DNA of 64,000 bases from Lacimicrobium sp. SS2-24 (lineage in GTDB: Bacteria > Pseudomonadota > Gammaproteobacteria > Enterobacterales > Alteromonadaceae). Below, piece after piece: positions 1-9,866 of the stretch (the stretch's first letter is position 1; each line of letters opens with the position of its first letter). The DNA lies in contig NZ_NIWW01000008.1 of assembly GCF_002201535.1 (NCBI RefSeq), positions 1 to 64,000 of the forward strand. Reading direction: 5' to 3'. A program made the translations under genes and the position numbers. The notes beneath the pieces are model-generated. The model saw only the letters and a list, made by a program, of their open reading frames with translations, did no database searches and had not been told where the DNA came from.

Positions 1-54
1 ATGATGGCCACCATTCTCCTCGCTCCTTACCCGTCACACCTATCTGATACCCTC

Positions 55-70
55 TGGCCTGATTGTTGCT
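55..70 (+). promoter_or_regulatory. Sigma-54 promoter of the flhA operon
   Basis: The sequence TGGCCTGATTGTTGCT matches the sigma-54 (RpoN) consensus TGGCACGNNNNTTGCW at all fixed positions except the fifth and sixth bases. The GG (56-57) and GC (68-69) dinucleotides have the required 10-base separation. Transcription would start near 80, about 26 bases before the flhA ATG. In Vibrio, flhA operons are known to be RpoN/FlrC class genes, so the position fits. Confidence 0.75.
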
Positions 71-106
71 ACACCCCTGCAGTTGTCAAATTTTCGTTGT
101 CTGAGA

Positions 107-2206
107 ATGGAACTAAGCACCTACCTAAACCGATTCGACAAAAACCGGGTCAAACAGCTGACTACCGGGCTTGGCGCACCAACCATACTGCTTGCCATTA
201 TGGCGATGGTGATTCTGCCACTGCCTCCCTTTTTACTGGATATTCTGTTCAGTTTTAACATTGCCCTGTCGCTGGTTGTCATTTTGGTGGCGGTATTTAC
301 GCAAAAACCAGTGGAATTCGGGGCCTTTCCCCTGGTGCTGCTGATTGCCACTGTTCTGAGGCTGGCTCTGAATGTCGCCAGTACCAGGGTGGTGTTGCTG
401 CACGGCCATGAAGGCGGAGATGCTGCCGGTAAAGTAATTGAAGCCTTCGGTGAAGTGGTTATCGGGGGCAACTATGCGGTCGGTATTGTGGTGTTTGCCA
501 TTCTGGTCATCATCAATTTTAAGGTGGTCACCGCGGGTGCCGGACGTATCTCTGAAGTAAGCGCTCGCTTTACATTGGATGCTATGCCAGGCAAGCAAAT
601 GGCCATTGATGCCGATTTGAATGCAGGCTATATCGATCAGGATCAGGCCAGAGCCAGACGTCAGGAAATCACCTCTGAGGCCGACTTTTACGGCTCCATG
701 GACGGTGCGTCAAAATTTGTTAAAGGTGACGCTGTTGCCGGTCTGATTATCATGATCATCAATATCGTTGGTGGTTTGTTTATCGGCATCATTCAGTACG
801 ATCTGACCTTTGGCGAAGCGGTCCAAATCTACACGCTGCTGACCATTGGTGACGGCCTGGTTGCGCAGATTCCTTCTTTGCTGCTGTCTGTTGCAACCGC
901 CATTATTGTGACACGGGAAAATGAAGATCAGGAAATTGGCGCCGAGCTGACTACTCAGCTGGGTAATCGCCGGGCACTGTTTATTGCTACCGGCGTACTG
1001 TTTGTGATGGGGATTGTCCCTGGTATGCCTCACATTGCCTTCCTCGGCCTGGCCGCCATAGTGGGGGGGTATGCCTACTATGGCATGTGGAAGGAGAGTC
1101 GCGAGCAAACCCAGACGCAGCTTACGGATGTGAAACAGGAGCATGCCGCTCAGACTACCGAAATCAAAGAGCTTGGCTGGGACGATGTACAACATGTGGA
1201 CACCATCGGACTGGAAGTGGGGTATCGGCTTATTCCGCTGGTGGATAAAAGTCAGGGGGGAGAGCTGCTGGCGCGTATTAAAGGGGTGCGTAAGAAGCTG
1301 TCTCAGGAATTAGGTTTTCTGGTTCCACCAGTGCATATTCGAGACAATTTGGATCTCAGCCCTAATACCTACACCATCGCCATGCTGGGCGTCACCATAG
1401 GCGAGGCCGATATTAGTCATGACAGCGAACTGGCGATTAATCCGGGCCAGGTATTTGGCAAACTCGATGGCAAGGCGACCAAGGATCCGGCCTTCGGACT
1501 GGACGCTGTATGGATCAAACCGGAACAGCGCGAGCATGCACAGACCCTGGGGTATACGGTCGTTGATGCGGCAACGGTAGTGGCCACCCATTTAAGTCAG
1601 CTTTTGACAACCAATGCCTACCAGTTGCTTGGTTATGAGGAAGTGCAGCAACTGCTGGATATGCTGGGTAAAAGCAATCCTAAACTGGTGGAAGGACTGG
1701 TGCCTGACATTCTGCCGATGAGCACCGTCGTCAAAGTGTTGCAGACCTTACTCTATGAAGGTGTTCCTATCCGAGACCTGCGCACCATCATCCAGACATT
1801 GTGTGAATACGGGCCTAAGAGTCAAGATCCCGACGTACTGGTCTCTGCGGTGAGAATCGCGCTGAAGCGCCTGATTGTGCAGGAAGTCAATGGTGGCGGT
1901 CATGAGATCCCGGTTATCACGCTTGCGCCAGAACTGGAACAGATGTTGCATCAGTCCCTTCAGGCAGGCGGCGGTGAGGGTGCCGGTATCGAGCCGGGGC
2001 TGGCTGAGAAGTTACAGCAGTCACTCAGTGATGCCTCTCAGCAACAGGAGTTGGCCGGTGAACCATCGGTGTTGCTGACGTCAGGTATGCTAAGGCCGGT
2101 GTTATCGCGATTCCTGAAGCATGCCATCAGCGGATTACACGTTCTGTCTTATCAGGAAATTCCTGATGACAAACAAATCAAAATTGTCAGCGCTGTAGGC
2201 CAATAG
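107..2206 (+). CDS. flhA: Flagellar type III export protein FlhA
   Basis: FlhA is the large inner-membrane component of the flagellar export gate. Its membrane half channels proton-driven export and its cytoplasmic half docks chaperone-substrate complexes. The 699-residue product has the family's usual length, with about eight membrane segments in the first 330 residues and a soluble C-terminal half. The FHIPEP signature region (LVLLIATVLRLALNVASTR) is visible near residue 85. A TTG eight codons upstream (83) would give 707 residues, but it lies at the predicted transcription start, so the ATG at 107 is preferred; its ribosome site is weak. It is followed by flhF after 56 bases and is probably cotranscribed with flhF, flhG and fliA. 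Confidence 0.97.
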   Translation: MELSTYLNRFDKNRVKQLTTGLGAPTILLAIMAMVILPLPPFLLDILFSFNIALSLVVILVAVFTQKPVEFGAFPLVLLIATVLRLALNVASTRVVLLHGHEGGDAAGKVIEAFGEVVIGGNYAVGIVVFAILVIINFKVVTAGAGRISEVSARFTLDAMPGKQMAIDADLNAGYIDQDQARARRQEITSEADFYGSMDGASKFVKGDAVAGLIIMIINIVGGLFIGIIQYDLTFGEAVQIYTLLTIGDGLVAQIPSLLLSVATAIIVTRENEDQEIGAELTTQLGNRRALFIATGVLFVMGIVPGMPHIAFLGLAAIVGGYAYYGMWKESREQTQTQLTDVKQEHAAQTTEIKELGWDDVQHVDTIGLEVGYRLIPLVDKSQGGELLARIKGVRKKLSQELGFLVPPVHIRDNLDLSPNTYTIAMLGVTIGEADISHDSELAINPGQVFGKLDGKATKDPAFGLDAVWIKPEQREHAQTLGYTVVDAATVVATHLSQLLTTNAYQLLGYEEVQQLLDMLGKSNPKLVEGLVPDILPMSTVVKVLQTLLYEGVPIRDLRTIIQTLCEYGPKSQDPDVLVSAVRIALKRLIVQEVNGGGHEIPVITLAPELEQMLHQSLQAGGGEGAGIEPGLAEKLQQSLSDASQQQELAGEPSVLLTSGMLRPVLSRFLKHAISGLHVLSYQEIPDDKQIKIVSAVGQ

Positions 2207-2262
2207 GTCCAGTCACAGGCTAAACCAGTTAGTTTCTATTGCCGCTGGCAAGGGGGTGAGAA

Positions 2263-3621
2263 GTGAAAATCAGACGTTTTTATGGAAAGGACATGCGTGA
2301 TGCCCTGAACCAGGTTAAAGAAGAACTGGGTGGCGATGCGGTAATCATGTCGAATAAAAAGGTGGCTGAGGGGATAGAGATTGTCGCGGCCTATGATAAA
2401 GAGCCGGTAAAAACGGCGGGTCAACGCCAGTCGGCTCAGACCAAGGCGAGTGTCAATGTGGCGCCGCTGCACAGCCGCTCATCCTCCTCTGCCAGCGGTA
2501 AACCGGCTAGAACCCAGGGTACGCCGAGCCTGAGTGAGATCATCGGTGATTCAGGTCCTGACAGCTTACGCGCCTTACTGGAAAAACAGAATAAGCAGGA
2601 AGCCTCCGCAGCGGCGCAGCCATCCCGGGCAGCACAGCCGGTTTCCGCAGCCCAGACATCAGTCCCACAGAGCTCCCCATCCAGACAGCAGGATGACAAA
2701 GCCATGGATGATATCCGCCATGAACTGCAGTCATTGCGTAATGTGCTGGAATTTCAGGTCTCTGGGTTGTTAAAGCAGGAGCGACAGCAGAGCCGCCCCT
2801 TGCACAGCTATCTGATTGATCAACTCCAGCGCCTTGGTATTACGCCATCACTGGCCGAGCAGGTGGTGTCCTATGCGCCACCGAATTGTGAACAGCGGGA
2901 TGCCTGGAAATTTTTGCTTAAATTGCTGATGAACAGAGTACACACCAGCAATAACGAGATTTTGACACATGGTGGTGTGGTTGCGCTGGTAGGACCCACC
3001 GGAACCGGTAAGACCACCACCATTGCTAAGCTGGCGGCGCAATATGCCCGTAAATACGGTCACCAGCAGGTGGCACTGATTACCACAGACAGTTACCGCA
3101 TTGCCGCCTACGAGCAGCTCGCAACCTACGGTAAAATCATTGGCTGTAATGTAAAAAAGGCCAGTACCGCAGAGGAACTGTCGGACCTGTTGTATCAGTT
3201 TCGCAACAAGGGCCTGGTGCTCATCGATACAGCCGGTTTTGGACAAAGAGACGCCCGATTAATCAAACAGTTAGATACCTTGCGCGAATCATCTTGTGCT
3301 AATATCAAACATTATCTGGTTTTGGCAGCTAATGCGCAGCATCAGGTAATGGAGCATACATTGAAAACATACCGACAGATTTCTTTGCAGGGCTGTATTT
3401 TCACTAAACTGGATGAGTGTTACAGTCTCGGTGAGGCGATTAGCCTGGCCGTTGAGCATAAACTGCCGGTGGGGTATCTGACCGATGGCCAGAAAGTACC
3501 CGAAGATATTAAAGTGGCTGATGGAAAATATCTGATTTCATGTGCAGCCAGGCTCTATAAGCAGTATGCTTCATTACCCACGAGAACTCAGCAGGTTGCA
3601 AACTCAGCAGTATCATTATGA
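2263..3621 (+). CDS. flhF: Flagellar biosynthesis GTPase FlhF
   Basis: FlhF is an SRP-family GTPase that recruits the first flagellar components to the cell pole. The GTG start is set by AGGGGGTGAG just upstream and gives the typical N-terminus MKIRRFYGKDMRDALNQV. The first ~65 residues form the B domain, followed by a Ser/Ala/Gln-rich linker, then N and G domains. The P-loop GPTGTGKT lies at residues 244-251, with DTAGFGQRD and TKLDE (G3 and G4) further on. The 452-residue length is normal for polar flagellates. Its stop overlaps the flhG start in ATGA, indicating coupled translation with the antagonist FlhG. Confidence 0.97.
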   Translation: MKIRRFYGKDMRDALNQVKEELGGDAVIMSNKKVAEGIEIVAAYDKEPVKTAGQRQSAQTKASVNVAPLHSRSSSSASGKPARTQGTPSLSEIIGDSGPDSLRALLEKQNKQEASAAAQPSRAAQPVSAAQTSVPQSSPSRQQDDKAMDDIRHELQSLRNVLEFQVSGLLKQERQQSRPLHSYLIDQLQRLGITPSLAEQVVSYAPPNCEQRDAWKFLLKLLMNRVHTSNNEILTHGGVVALVGPTGTGKTTTIAKLAAQYARKYGHQQVALITTDSYRIAAYEQLATYGKIIGCNVKKASTAEELSDLLYQFRNKGLVLIDTAGFGQRDARLIKQLDTLRESSCANIKHYLVLAANAQHQVMEHTLKTYRQISLQGCIFTKLDECYSLGEAISLAVEHKLPVGYLTDGQKVPEDIKVADGKYLISCAARLYKQYASLPTRTQQVANSAVSL

Positions 3622-4490
3622 TTGAGGATCAAGCGAGTAGCTTAAGACGAATGAACCAACCCAATTTAATTAAAGTTATCGCTGTAACAGGCGGCAAAGG
3701 CGGGGTCGGTAAAACCAATATCACCCTCAACACCGCGATTGCCATGGCGAAGCAGGGCAAGCGAGTCATGGTACTCGATGCTGACCTTGGCCTGGCAAAC
3801 ATTGACGTGATGCTGGGATTACGGGTAGAGAAAAATCTTTCCCATGTGCTGTCGGGCGAATGTCTGCTTGAAGAGGTGCTGGTGGAGGGGCCTGCGGGAA
3901 TTAAGATCGCCCCGGCCACATCTGGCACTCAGTCCATGACCGAACTCACTCCCACCGAACATGCCGGCCTTATTCGCGCCTTCAGTGAACTACAGAGCAA
4001 GATTGACGTACTGATTGTGGATACCGCAGCGGGCATCTCCGATATGGTGCTGAGTTTTTCGCGGGCGGCACAGGATATTATGGTGGTGGTCTGTGATGAA
4101 CCCACATCTCTTACTGATGCCTATGCGTTGATTAAAATCCTGAACCGCGATCACGGTGTATTTCGATTCAAAGTGGTCGCCAATATGGTGCGTAATTTAC
4201 GCGAAGGGCAAGAGCTATTCGCCAAGCTTTCCAAAGTGACTAACCGGTTTTTGGATGTGGCACTGGAGCTAGTGGCCACTGTGCCATTTGATGAGAACAT
4301 CCGCAAAGCCGTACGCAAACAAAAGGCCATTGTGGAAGTCTTTCCCAGTTCACCGGCAGCGATTGCAATAACGAATCTGGCCAAACAGGCACTCAAATGG
4401 CCTGTTCCGGCACAACCAGGAGGACATCTGGAGTTCTTCCTGGAGCAATTAGTGGATCAAGGGACTGAGGTGCAGAGAGATAAAGTGTGA
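3618..4490 (+). CDS. flhG: MinD-like ATPase FlhG (FleN), flagellar number regulator
   Basis: FlhG limits polar flagella, usually to one, by stimulating FlhF GTPase and restraining the master regulator FlrA/FleQ. The 290-residue product has the deviant Walker A motif GGKGGVGKT at residues 25-33 and the MinD-type motif VLDADLGLANIDVMLGL shortly after. A short N-terminal segment with QASSLRRMN resembles the FlhF-activating helix (DQAxxLR) of the family. It overlaps flhF by ATGA and fliA by GTGA, so the three are translationally coupled. Confidence 0.96.
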   Translation: MIEDQASSLRRMNQPNLIKVIAVTGGKGGVGKTNITLNTAIAMAKQGKRVMVLDADLGLANIDVMLGLRVEKNLSHVLSGECLLEEVLVEGPAGIKIAPATSGTQSMTELTPTEHAGLIRAFSELQSKIDVLIVDTAAGISDMVLSFSRAAQDIMVVVCDEPTSLTDAYALIKILNRDHGVFRFKVVANMVRNLREGQELFAKLSKVTNRFLDVALELVATVPFDENIRKAVRKQKAIVEVFPSSPAAIAITNLAKQALKWPVPAQPGGHLEFFLEQLVDQGTEVQRDKV

Positions 4491-5212
4491 ATAATAAAGC
4501 CGCTGCCTATCAGCAACTGGATGATAAACGAAAGCTGGTGGAGCAACATGCTTCGCTGGTCAAGCGCATTGCGCACCACCTGATGGCAAGACTCCCTGCA
4601 AGTGTTTTAGTTGACGATTTGATTCAGGCTGGCATGATTGGCTTGCTGGAAGCGTCAAAAAATTTCGACGGCTCCAAAGGCGCCAGTTTTGAGACTTTCG
4701 CCGGTATCCGGATCCGCGGTGCGATGCTCGATGAAATTCGTAAAGGGGACTGGACGCCCAGATCGGTGCATAAAAATAGCCGCGCGATTGCCGAGGCGAT
4801 TTCGCAGGTGGAGAAAGAAACCGGGCGGGATGCCAGAGACCATGAGGTGGCCGAAAAGCTTCAGGTAGGTATGGATGAATATCATCAGATGCTCAACGAA
4901 GTGAACGCCGGGCGCATGGTTGGCATCGAGGATTTGGGTGTCACAGAAGATGTAATTACCACTGAGCAGAGCCGGGGAACCGACGCACCTTTTGACGATT
5001 TGTTACAGGGATCGTTTCAAAAAGCGCTTGCCCATGCTATTACTACTTTGCCGGAGCGCGAAGCCATTGTATTGTCATTATATTATGATGAAGAGTTGAA
5101 CCTCAGGGAAATTGGTGAAGTACTGGAAGTGAGTGAGTCGAGGATCAGTCAGATACACTCACAGGCAATGCTCAGGTTGAAAACCAGGATGCAGTCCTGG
5201 CGCGTTACATAA
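4487..5212 (+). CDS. fliA: Flagellar sigma factor FliA (sigma-28)
   Basis: FliA directs RNA polymerase to late flagellar and chemotaxis promoters and is held by the anti-sigma FlgM until the hook is built. The 241 residues show region 2 (LVKRIAHHLMARLP, DDLIQAGMIGLLEA, FETFAGIRIRGAMLDEIR), region 3 and region 4 with a helix-turn-helix (LREIGEVLEVSESRISQIH). The start is GTG inside the GTGA overlap with the flhG stop. Position after flhAFG is the standard order in polar flagellates. Confidence 0.97.
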   Translation: MNNKAAAYQQLDDKRKLVEQHASLVKRIAHHLMARLPASVLVDDLIQAGMIGLLEASKNFDGSKGASFETFAGIRIRGAMLDEIRKGDWTPRSVHKNSRAIAEAISQVEKETGRDARDHEVAEKLQVGMDEYHQMLNEVNAGRMVGIEDLGVTEDVITTEQSRGTDAPFDDLLQGSFQKALAHAITTLPEREAIVLSLYYDEELNLREIGEVLEVSESRISQIHSQAMLRLKTRMQSWRVT

Positions 5213-5258
5213 TTTTCAATAAGAATAACAGTTAGTTGAATCCTCACTGGAGGCAGTT

Positions 5259-5642
5259 TTGGATAAAAATATGAAAATTCTCGTTGTCGACGACTTTTCG
5301 ACAATGAGACGTATAATCAAGAACTTACTTAAGGATCTTGGCTTCACAAATGTGCAGGAGGCCGATGACGGCAATACCGCCCTGCCGATGTTGCAGCAAG
5401 GGGATTTCGACTTTGTCATTACCGACTGGAATATGCCGGGAATGCAGGGCATTGATTTGCTCAGGGCTATTCGCTCTGACGACAGCCTCAAACATCTGCC
5501 TGTGCTGATGGTGACTGCCGAAGCCAAGAAAGAGCAAATCGTTGCGGCAGCCCAGGCCGGTGTCAACGGCTATGTGGTTAAACCCTTTACGGCGGCAACG
5601 CTGAAGGAAAAACTCGACAAGATTTTTGAGCGCCTAGGGTAA
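5259..5642 (+). CDS. cheY: Chemotaxis response regulator CheY
   Basis: CheY is the single-domain receiver that, once phosphorylated by CheA, binds the flagellar switch (FliM). The acidic pair D11/D12, phospho-acceptor D56 in TDWNMPGM, T86 and K108 are all present in the 127-residue product. Two starts are possible, TTG 5259 and ATG 5271. The ribosome site GGAGG at 5249-5253 is five bases from the TTG but 17 from the ATG, so TTG is chosen. It begins the cheYZAB-parCP-cheW run, 46 bases after fliA. Confidence 0.97.
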   Translation: MDKNMKILVVDDFSTMRRIIKNLLKDLGFTNVQEADDGNTALPMLQQGDFDFVITDWNMPGMQGIDLLRAIRSDDSLKHLPVLMVTAEAKKEQIVAAAQAGVNGYVVKPFTAATLKEKLDKIFERLG

Positions 5643-5677
5643 TCCTGGTGGGTCCTGAACAAAGAGGAAACACCTGA

Positions 5678-6418
5678 ATGACTGATAAAGCGCCTATTTC
5701 ACTCGAAGACGCCCGTCGACTGGTTGAATTACTTGAGGCCGGTGACAATGCAGCGGCCAGTGAACTGTTCGACAGCGTATCAGAACATGACTCGGTAGAA
5801 TTGTTTGCCGAGGTCGGCAAGCTGACCCGTCAGTTGCATGACTCACTGAACAACTTTCAACTGGATGCCCGCATTGCCAACCTTGCCAATGAAGACATCC
5901 CGGACGCACAGACGCGTCTTAACTATGTAATAGAAACCACCGAAGATGCTGCCAACCGCACCATGGACGCGGTGGAAACCAGCATGCCTATCGCTGAACA
6001 ACTCAATGCCAAGATTACCGGCATTCTTCCTGAGTGGAAGAAACTCATGACCCGGCAGATTGAACTGGGTGAGTTTAAGGCATTGTGTCATGACCTTGAC
6101 AAAATACTTGAAGAAGCCAGCGTTGATTCGGCTAAGCTTAACGAGTTACTCACTGAAGTGTTGATGGCTCAGGGGTACCAGGATCTCACCGGGCAGGTTA
6201 TTCGCAGAGTCATCGAGTTGGTGAAAGAGGTTGAAGACAACCTGGTACACATGCTGACTGTCTTTGGTGAGCCGGAAGTTGATGAAAATGCTAATAAATC
6301 TGACAACAAGTCCGATAAGGAAATGGCCGAAGGACCAATAATTGATGCTGACAGTCGAGATGATGTGGTATCGGGTCAGGATGACGTAGATGATCTACTT
6401 TCAAGCTTAGGGTTTTAA
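5678..6418 (+). CDS. cheZ: CheY-P phosphatase CheZ
   Basis: CheZ dephosphorylates CheY-P and ends the signal. The 246 residues are mostly helical, consistent with the long four-helix hairpin. The catalytic segment QGYQDLTGQVIRRV carries the glutamine that enters the CheY active site. The acidic tail ends in DDVDDLLSSLGF, the C-terminal helix that captures CheY-P. It lies 35 bases after cheY and 11 before cheA in the same operon. Confidence 0.96.
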   Translation: MTDKAPISLEDARRLVELLEAGDNAAASELFDSVSEHDSVELFAEVGKLTRQLHDSLNNFQLDARIANLANEDIPDAQTRLNYVIETTEDAANRTMDAVETSMPIAEQLNAKITGILPEWKKLMTRQIELGEFKALCHDLDKILEEASVDSAKLNELLTEVLMAQGYQDLTGQVIRRVIELVKEVEDNLVHMLTVFGEPEVDENANKSDNKSDKEMAEGPIIDADSRDDVVSGQDDVDDLLSSLGF

Positions 6419-6429
6419 GGAGCTGACGC

Positions 6430-8643
6430 ATGTCGTTTGACGTTGACGAGGATATCCTACAAGACTTTCTGGTGGAAGCCGGAGAGATCCTGGAGCAACT
6501 TCAGGAACAGCTTGTCGATCTGGAGAATAATCCCGAAGACGCCGACCTGCTGAATGCCATTTTCCGTGGATTCCATACTGTGAAAGGTGGTGCAGGGTTC
6601 TTATCATTAACCCCTTTGGTTGATGCCTGCCACGGTGCTGAGAATGTTTTTGATACCCTGCGTAACGGTCAGCGTGAAGTTACATCGGAATTGATGGATG
6701 TGATCCTGCAGTCGCTGGATTGCATCAACGACATGTTTGCCAGTGTTAAGGCCCGGGAAGAACTTACCCCGGCCACGCCAGAATTACTTGATGCCTTGCA
6801 TAAACTGAGTAAGCCCCAGTCTGAGGACGAAGCACCAATAGAAGTTCCCGGTGCACCCGCTGCCGAAGCGCCTCCAGCACCCGCTCCAGCACCTGAACCT
6901 GAACCGGAAGCGCCAGCCCCCGCAGCCAGCGAATCGTCAGGGGGGGATATCGATGAAATTAGCGAAGACGAATTTGACAAGCTTCTGGATGAATTACACG
7001 GTCCGGGTGGCGGTCCTTCAAAGCAGGGCGGAGAAAAACCTGCTGAAACTCCGTCTGCTCAGGCTAAATCTGGCGCCAGTGATGATGAAGATATTACCGA
7101 TGATGAATTTGAGGCACTTTTAGATCAGCTTCACGGAGAGGGCAAATTCAAAGCCCCTGACGAGGATAATGTCGCCAAAGCAGAAGACAAAAGTGCTCAG
7201 GCTGATGATGAAATCACCGATGACGAATTTGAAGCCCTGCTAGACCAGTTACACGGTTCGGGTAAAGGCCCCAGTGCTGCGGAAGAAGCGGCGGCTAAAG
7301 CTGCTGCGGAAAAAGCCGCCGCACCTGCACCAGCGCCATCACCCGCTCCGGCACCAACTCCAGCGCCTGCAGCAAAATCGCCGGCACCAGCGTCTAAAGC
7401 GCCTGCTGCGAAAAAAGAAGAGAAAAAACCGCCTCCGCCACCGGCTGAAACCACCGTACGTGTGGATACCAAGCGTCTTGATGAAATCATGAACATGGTT
7501 GGTGAACTGGTACTGGTGCGCAACAGATTACTGAGCCTGGGCATTAATATTGCTGATGAAAGCATGTCAAAGGCTATCGCCAATCTGGATGTGGTCACAG
7601 GGGATCTGCAAGGGGCGGTAATGAAAACCCGCATGCAGCCAATCAAAAAGGTGTTTGGTCGCTTCCCGCGTGTTGTCAGAGATTTGGCCCGTAGTCTTAA
7701 AAAAGAAATTAATCTCAATCTGGTCGGTGAAGATACCGACCTGGATAAAAACCTCGTTGAGGCCCTCGCCGATCCTTTGGTTCACCTGGTGCGCAACTCC
7801 GTCGACCACGGGATTGAAATGCCCGATGAGCGTGAAGCCTCCGGAAAAGCGCGAACTGGCTCTGTGACCTTGTCTGCATCGCAGGAAGGGGATCATATTC
7901 TGCTCACCATCGAAGATGATGGTAAAGGCATGGATCCGAACAAACTCAAAGAAATTGCGATCAATCGTGGTGTGCTGGATGCAGATGCTGCGGCACGAAT
8001 GTCAGATGTGGAAGCCTTTAACCTGATTTTTGCCCCGGGTTTCTCCACCAAAACCGAGATATCCGACATCTCAGGCCGCGGTGTGGGCATGGATGTGGTG
8101 AAAACCAAGATTAATCAGCTAAACGGTACCGTACACATTGATTCGCAGCTGGGCGTTGGCACCAAACTGGAGATTAAGGTTCCGCTGACGCTGGCTATTC
8201 TGCCGACCTTAATGGTGGTGGTGGGCGAGCAAACCTTCGCGCTGCCATTAGCCGCGGTAAGCGAGATCATCAATGTGGATTTAGAACGCACCAACACGGT
8301 GGATGGTCACCTGACCATGATTGTGCGCAACAAGGCTATCCCACTGTTCTATCTTAAAGAATGGTTGCACCGTGGAGAAGGGCGTCCGCAGGTTGATCGT
8401 GGTAAAGGTCATGTGGTGGTTGTGCAAATCGGTACCCAGCAGTTTGGCTTTGTGGTCGACTCACTGATTGGTCAGGAAGAAGTGGTGATTAAACCGCTGG
8501 ATGCGCTGCTGCAGGGCACGCCGGGCATGGCCGGTGCAACCATCACCAGCGATGGTGGTATCGCCCTGATTCTGGATATCCCGAGTTTGCTCAAACGTTA
8601 CGCCCGTAAAGGTATTAAAGAACTTAGAAAAGCAGTGAACTGA
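6430..8643 (+). CDS. cheA: Chemotaxis histidine kinase CheA with triple linker repeat
   Basis: CheA autophosphorylates in receptor arrays and passes phosphate to CheY and CheB. The 737 residues hold the P1 Hpt domain with the phospho-histidine in [11 protein letters not shown] (about residues 45-55), a long Ala/Pro-rich acidic linker, then P3 dimerisation (from about 340), P4 ATPase ([25 protein letters not shown]) and P5 CheW-like domain. The linker carries three copies of a D/E-D-E-F-x-x-L-L-D-x-L-H-G motif near residues 178, 224 and 264. Vibrio CheA has a comparable linker region (LID) that binds ParP, and ParP is encoded downstream. The stop overlaps cheB in TGATG. Confidence 0.97.
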   Translation: MSFDVDEDILQDFLVEAGEILEQLQEQLVDLENNPEDADLLNAIFRGFHTVKGGAGFLSLTPLVDACHGAENVFDTLRNGQREVTSELMDVILQSLDCINDMFASVKAREELTPATPELLDALHKLSKPQSEDEAPIEVPGAPAAEAPPAPAPAPEPEPEAPAPAASESSGGDIDEISEDEFDKLLDELHGPGGGPSKQGGEKPAETPSAQAKSGASDDEDITDDEFEALLDQLHGEGKFKAPDEDNVAKAEDKSAQADDEITDDEFEALLDQLHGSGKGPSAAEEAAAKAAAEKAAAPAPAPSPAPAPTPAPAAKSPAPASKAPAAKKEEKKPPPPPAETTVRVDTKRLDEIMNMVGELVLVRNRLLSLGINIADESMSKAIANLDVVTGDLQGAVMKTRMQPIKKVFGRFPRVVRDLARSLKKEINLNLVGEDTDLDKNLVEALADPLVHLVRNSVDHGIEMPDEREASGKARTGSVTLSASQEGDHILLTIEDDGKGMDPNKLKEIAINRGVLDADAAARMSDVEAFNLIFAPGFSTKTEISDISGRGVGMDVVKTKINQLNGTVHIDSQLGVGTKLEIKVPLTLAILPTLMVVVGEQTFALPLAAVSEIINVDLERTNTVDGHLTMIVRNKAIPLFYLKEWLHRGEGRPQVDRGKGHVVVVQIGTQQFGFVVDSLIGQEEVVIKPLDALLQGTPGMAGATITSDGGIALILDIPSLLKRYARKGIKELRKAVN

Positions 8644-9749
8644 TGCAGTATAAAGTGCTGGTGGTTGATGATTCGACCTTCTTTCGTAAACGGGTAGCGG
8701 ATTTTCTGGAACAAGACCCCGGGTTAACGGTTGTCGGGCAGGCGCGTAATGGCCAGGAGGCCATAGACATGGCCGCCAGTCTTAACCCTGATGTGATTAC
8801 CATGGATGTGGAAATGCCGGTAATGGACGGCATTACCGCGGTGAAAAAGATCATGGCGCAAAAGCCCGTGCCAATTCTGATGTTTTCCTCCCTTACCCAC
8901 GACGGCGCCGAGGCTACCTTAAACGCACTGGATGCCGGCGCACTGGATTTCTTACCCAAGAAATTTGAAGACATTGCCCGCGAACGGGCAGAAGCCATTT
9001 CATTGTTGCAGCAACGCGTTAAAGCACTTGCCAGGCGCCGTGGTTTTTCCCGACCTGTGGCCCCAAGACCCGCAGCCAGAAGCAGTGTCAGTACCGCACC
9101 AGCACCCAAAGCGCCGACGCCTGCACCGGCAGCACCAGCGCCGCTGAAAAGTGGTTCGGGCAAGCGTTATGCCGTACTGGCAATCGGTGCATCAACAGGG
9201 GGGCCGGTGGCCTTACAAACGGTATTGACGGCGTTGCCAGCCAGTTTCCCTTATCCGATTTTTCTGATTCAGCATATGCCGGGCACCTTTACCAGCGCCT
9301 TTGCCTCTCGAATGAACAATTTGTGCAAGATTAACGTCAAGGAAGCCGAAAACGGTGAAACAGCAAGACCGGGATGGGCCTATCTGGCACCGGGTGGCAA
9401 GCAAATGCTGTTTGAAGGAACTAGTCGCGCGCCGCGTATTCGTATCGTTGAAGATAAAGATCAGAGTAATATCACCTACAAACCCAGTGTGGATTTGAGC
9501 TTTGCGTCCCTGGCGCGTATTTATGGTGGGGATGTTCTGGCCGTCATTCTTACCGGCATGGGCGCAGATGGCCGCGAGGGCGCACGTTCGCTGAAGTCCC
9601 GTGGGGCGACTATCTGGGCTCAGGATGAAAAAACCTGCGTGGTGTATGGTATGCCTCAGGCCGTTGCCGCCGCCGGGATTTCTTCTCAGTCGATGGCTTT
9701 GGGCGATATTGCCGCGAATATTAAAACGGAAATGTCAGTGAGTGGCTGA
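8643..9749 (+). CDS. cheB: Chemotaxis methylesterase/glutaminase CheB
   Basis: CheB removes methyl groups from chemoreceptors and deamidates receptor glutamines, resetting adaptation. An N-terminal receiver ([18 protein letters not shown], then DVEMPVMDG with the phospho-Asp) is joined by a Pro/Ala linker at about residues 135-175 to the esterase domain. Esterase motifs include IGASTGGP with the catalytic Ser, [12 protein letters not shown] with the His, and [11 protein letters not shown] with the Asp. At 368 residues it is full length. It overlaps cheA by one base of TGATG. Confidence 0.96.
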   Translation: MQYKVLVVDDSTFFRKRVADFLEQDPGLTVVGQARNGQEAIDMAASLNPDVITMDVEMPVMDGITAVKKIMAQKPVPILMFSSLTHDGAEATLNALDAGALDFLPKKFEDIARERAEAISLLQQRVKALARRRGFSRPVAPRPAARSSVSTAPAPKAPTPAPAAPAPLKSGSGKRYAVLAIGASTGGPVALQTVLTALPASFPYPIFLIQHMPGTFTSAFASRMNNLCKINVKEAENGETARPGWAYLAPGGKQMLFEGTSRAPRIRIVEDKDQSNITYKPSVDLSFASLARIYGGDVLAVILTGMGADGREGARSLKSRGATIWAQDEKTCVVYGMPQAVAAAGISSQSMALGDIAANIKTEMSVSG

Positions 9750-9866
9750 TATCGGGCCAATCATCTCAGTCTGTGAAGCCCGTGCCTTAGGTTTGTGCGA
9801 AAAGATCGGCATTACCGGCCGGGGCATAGAGCATTAACACGGCAAAAGAGCATAAAAGGTGAGTCA

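Noticed and set aside
1-258. Frame starting at base 1
   Set aside because: It overlaps flhA in another frame, spans the sigma-54 promoter, and has no protein-like motif; no flhB end could be read upstream of flhA either.
6669-7718. Antisense open frames in cheA rich in Ala, Gly and Ser
   Set aside because: They are the reverse reading of the GC-rich Pro/Ala/acidic linker of CheA and show no domain or start signal.
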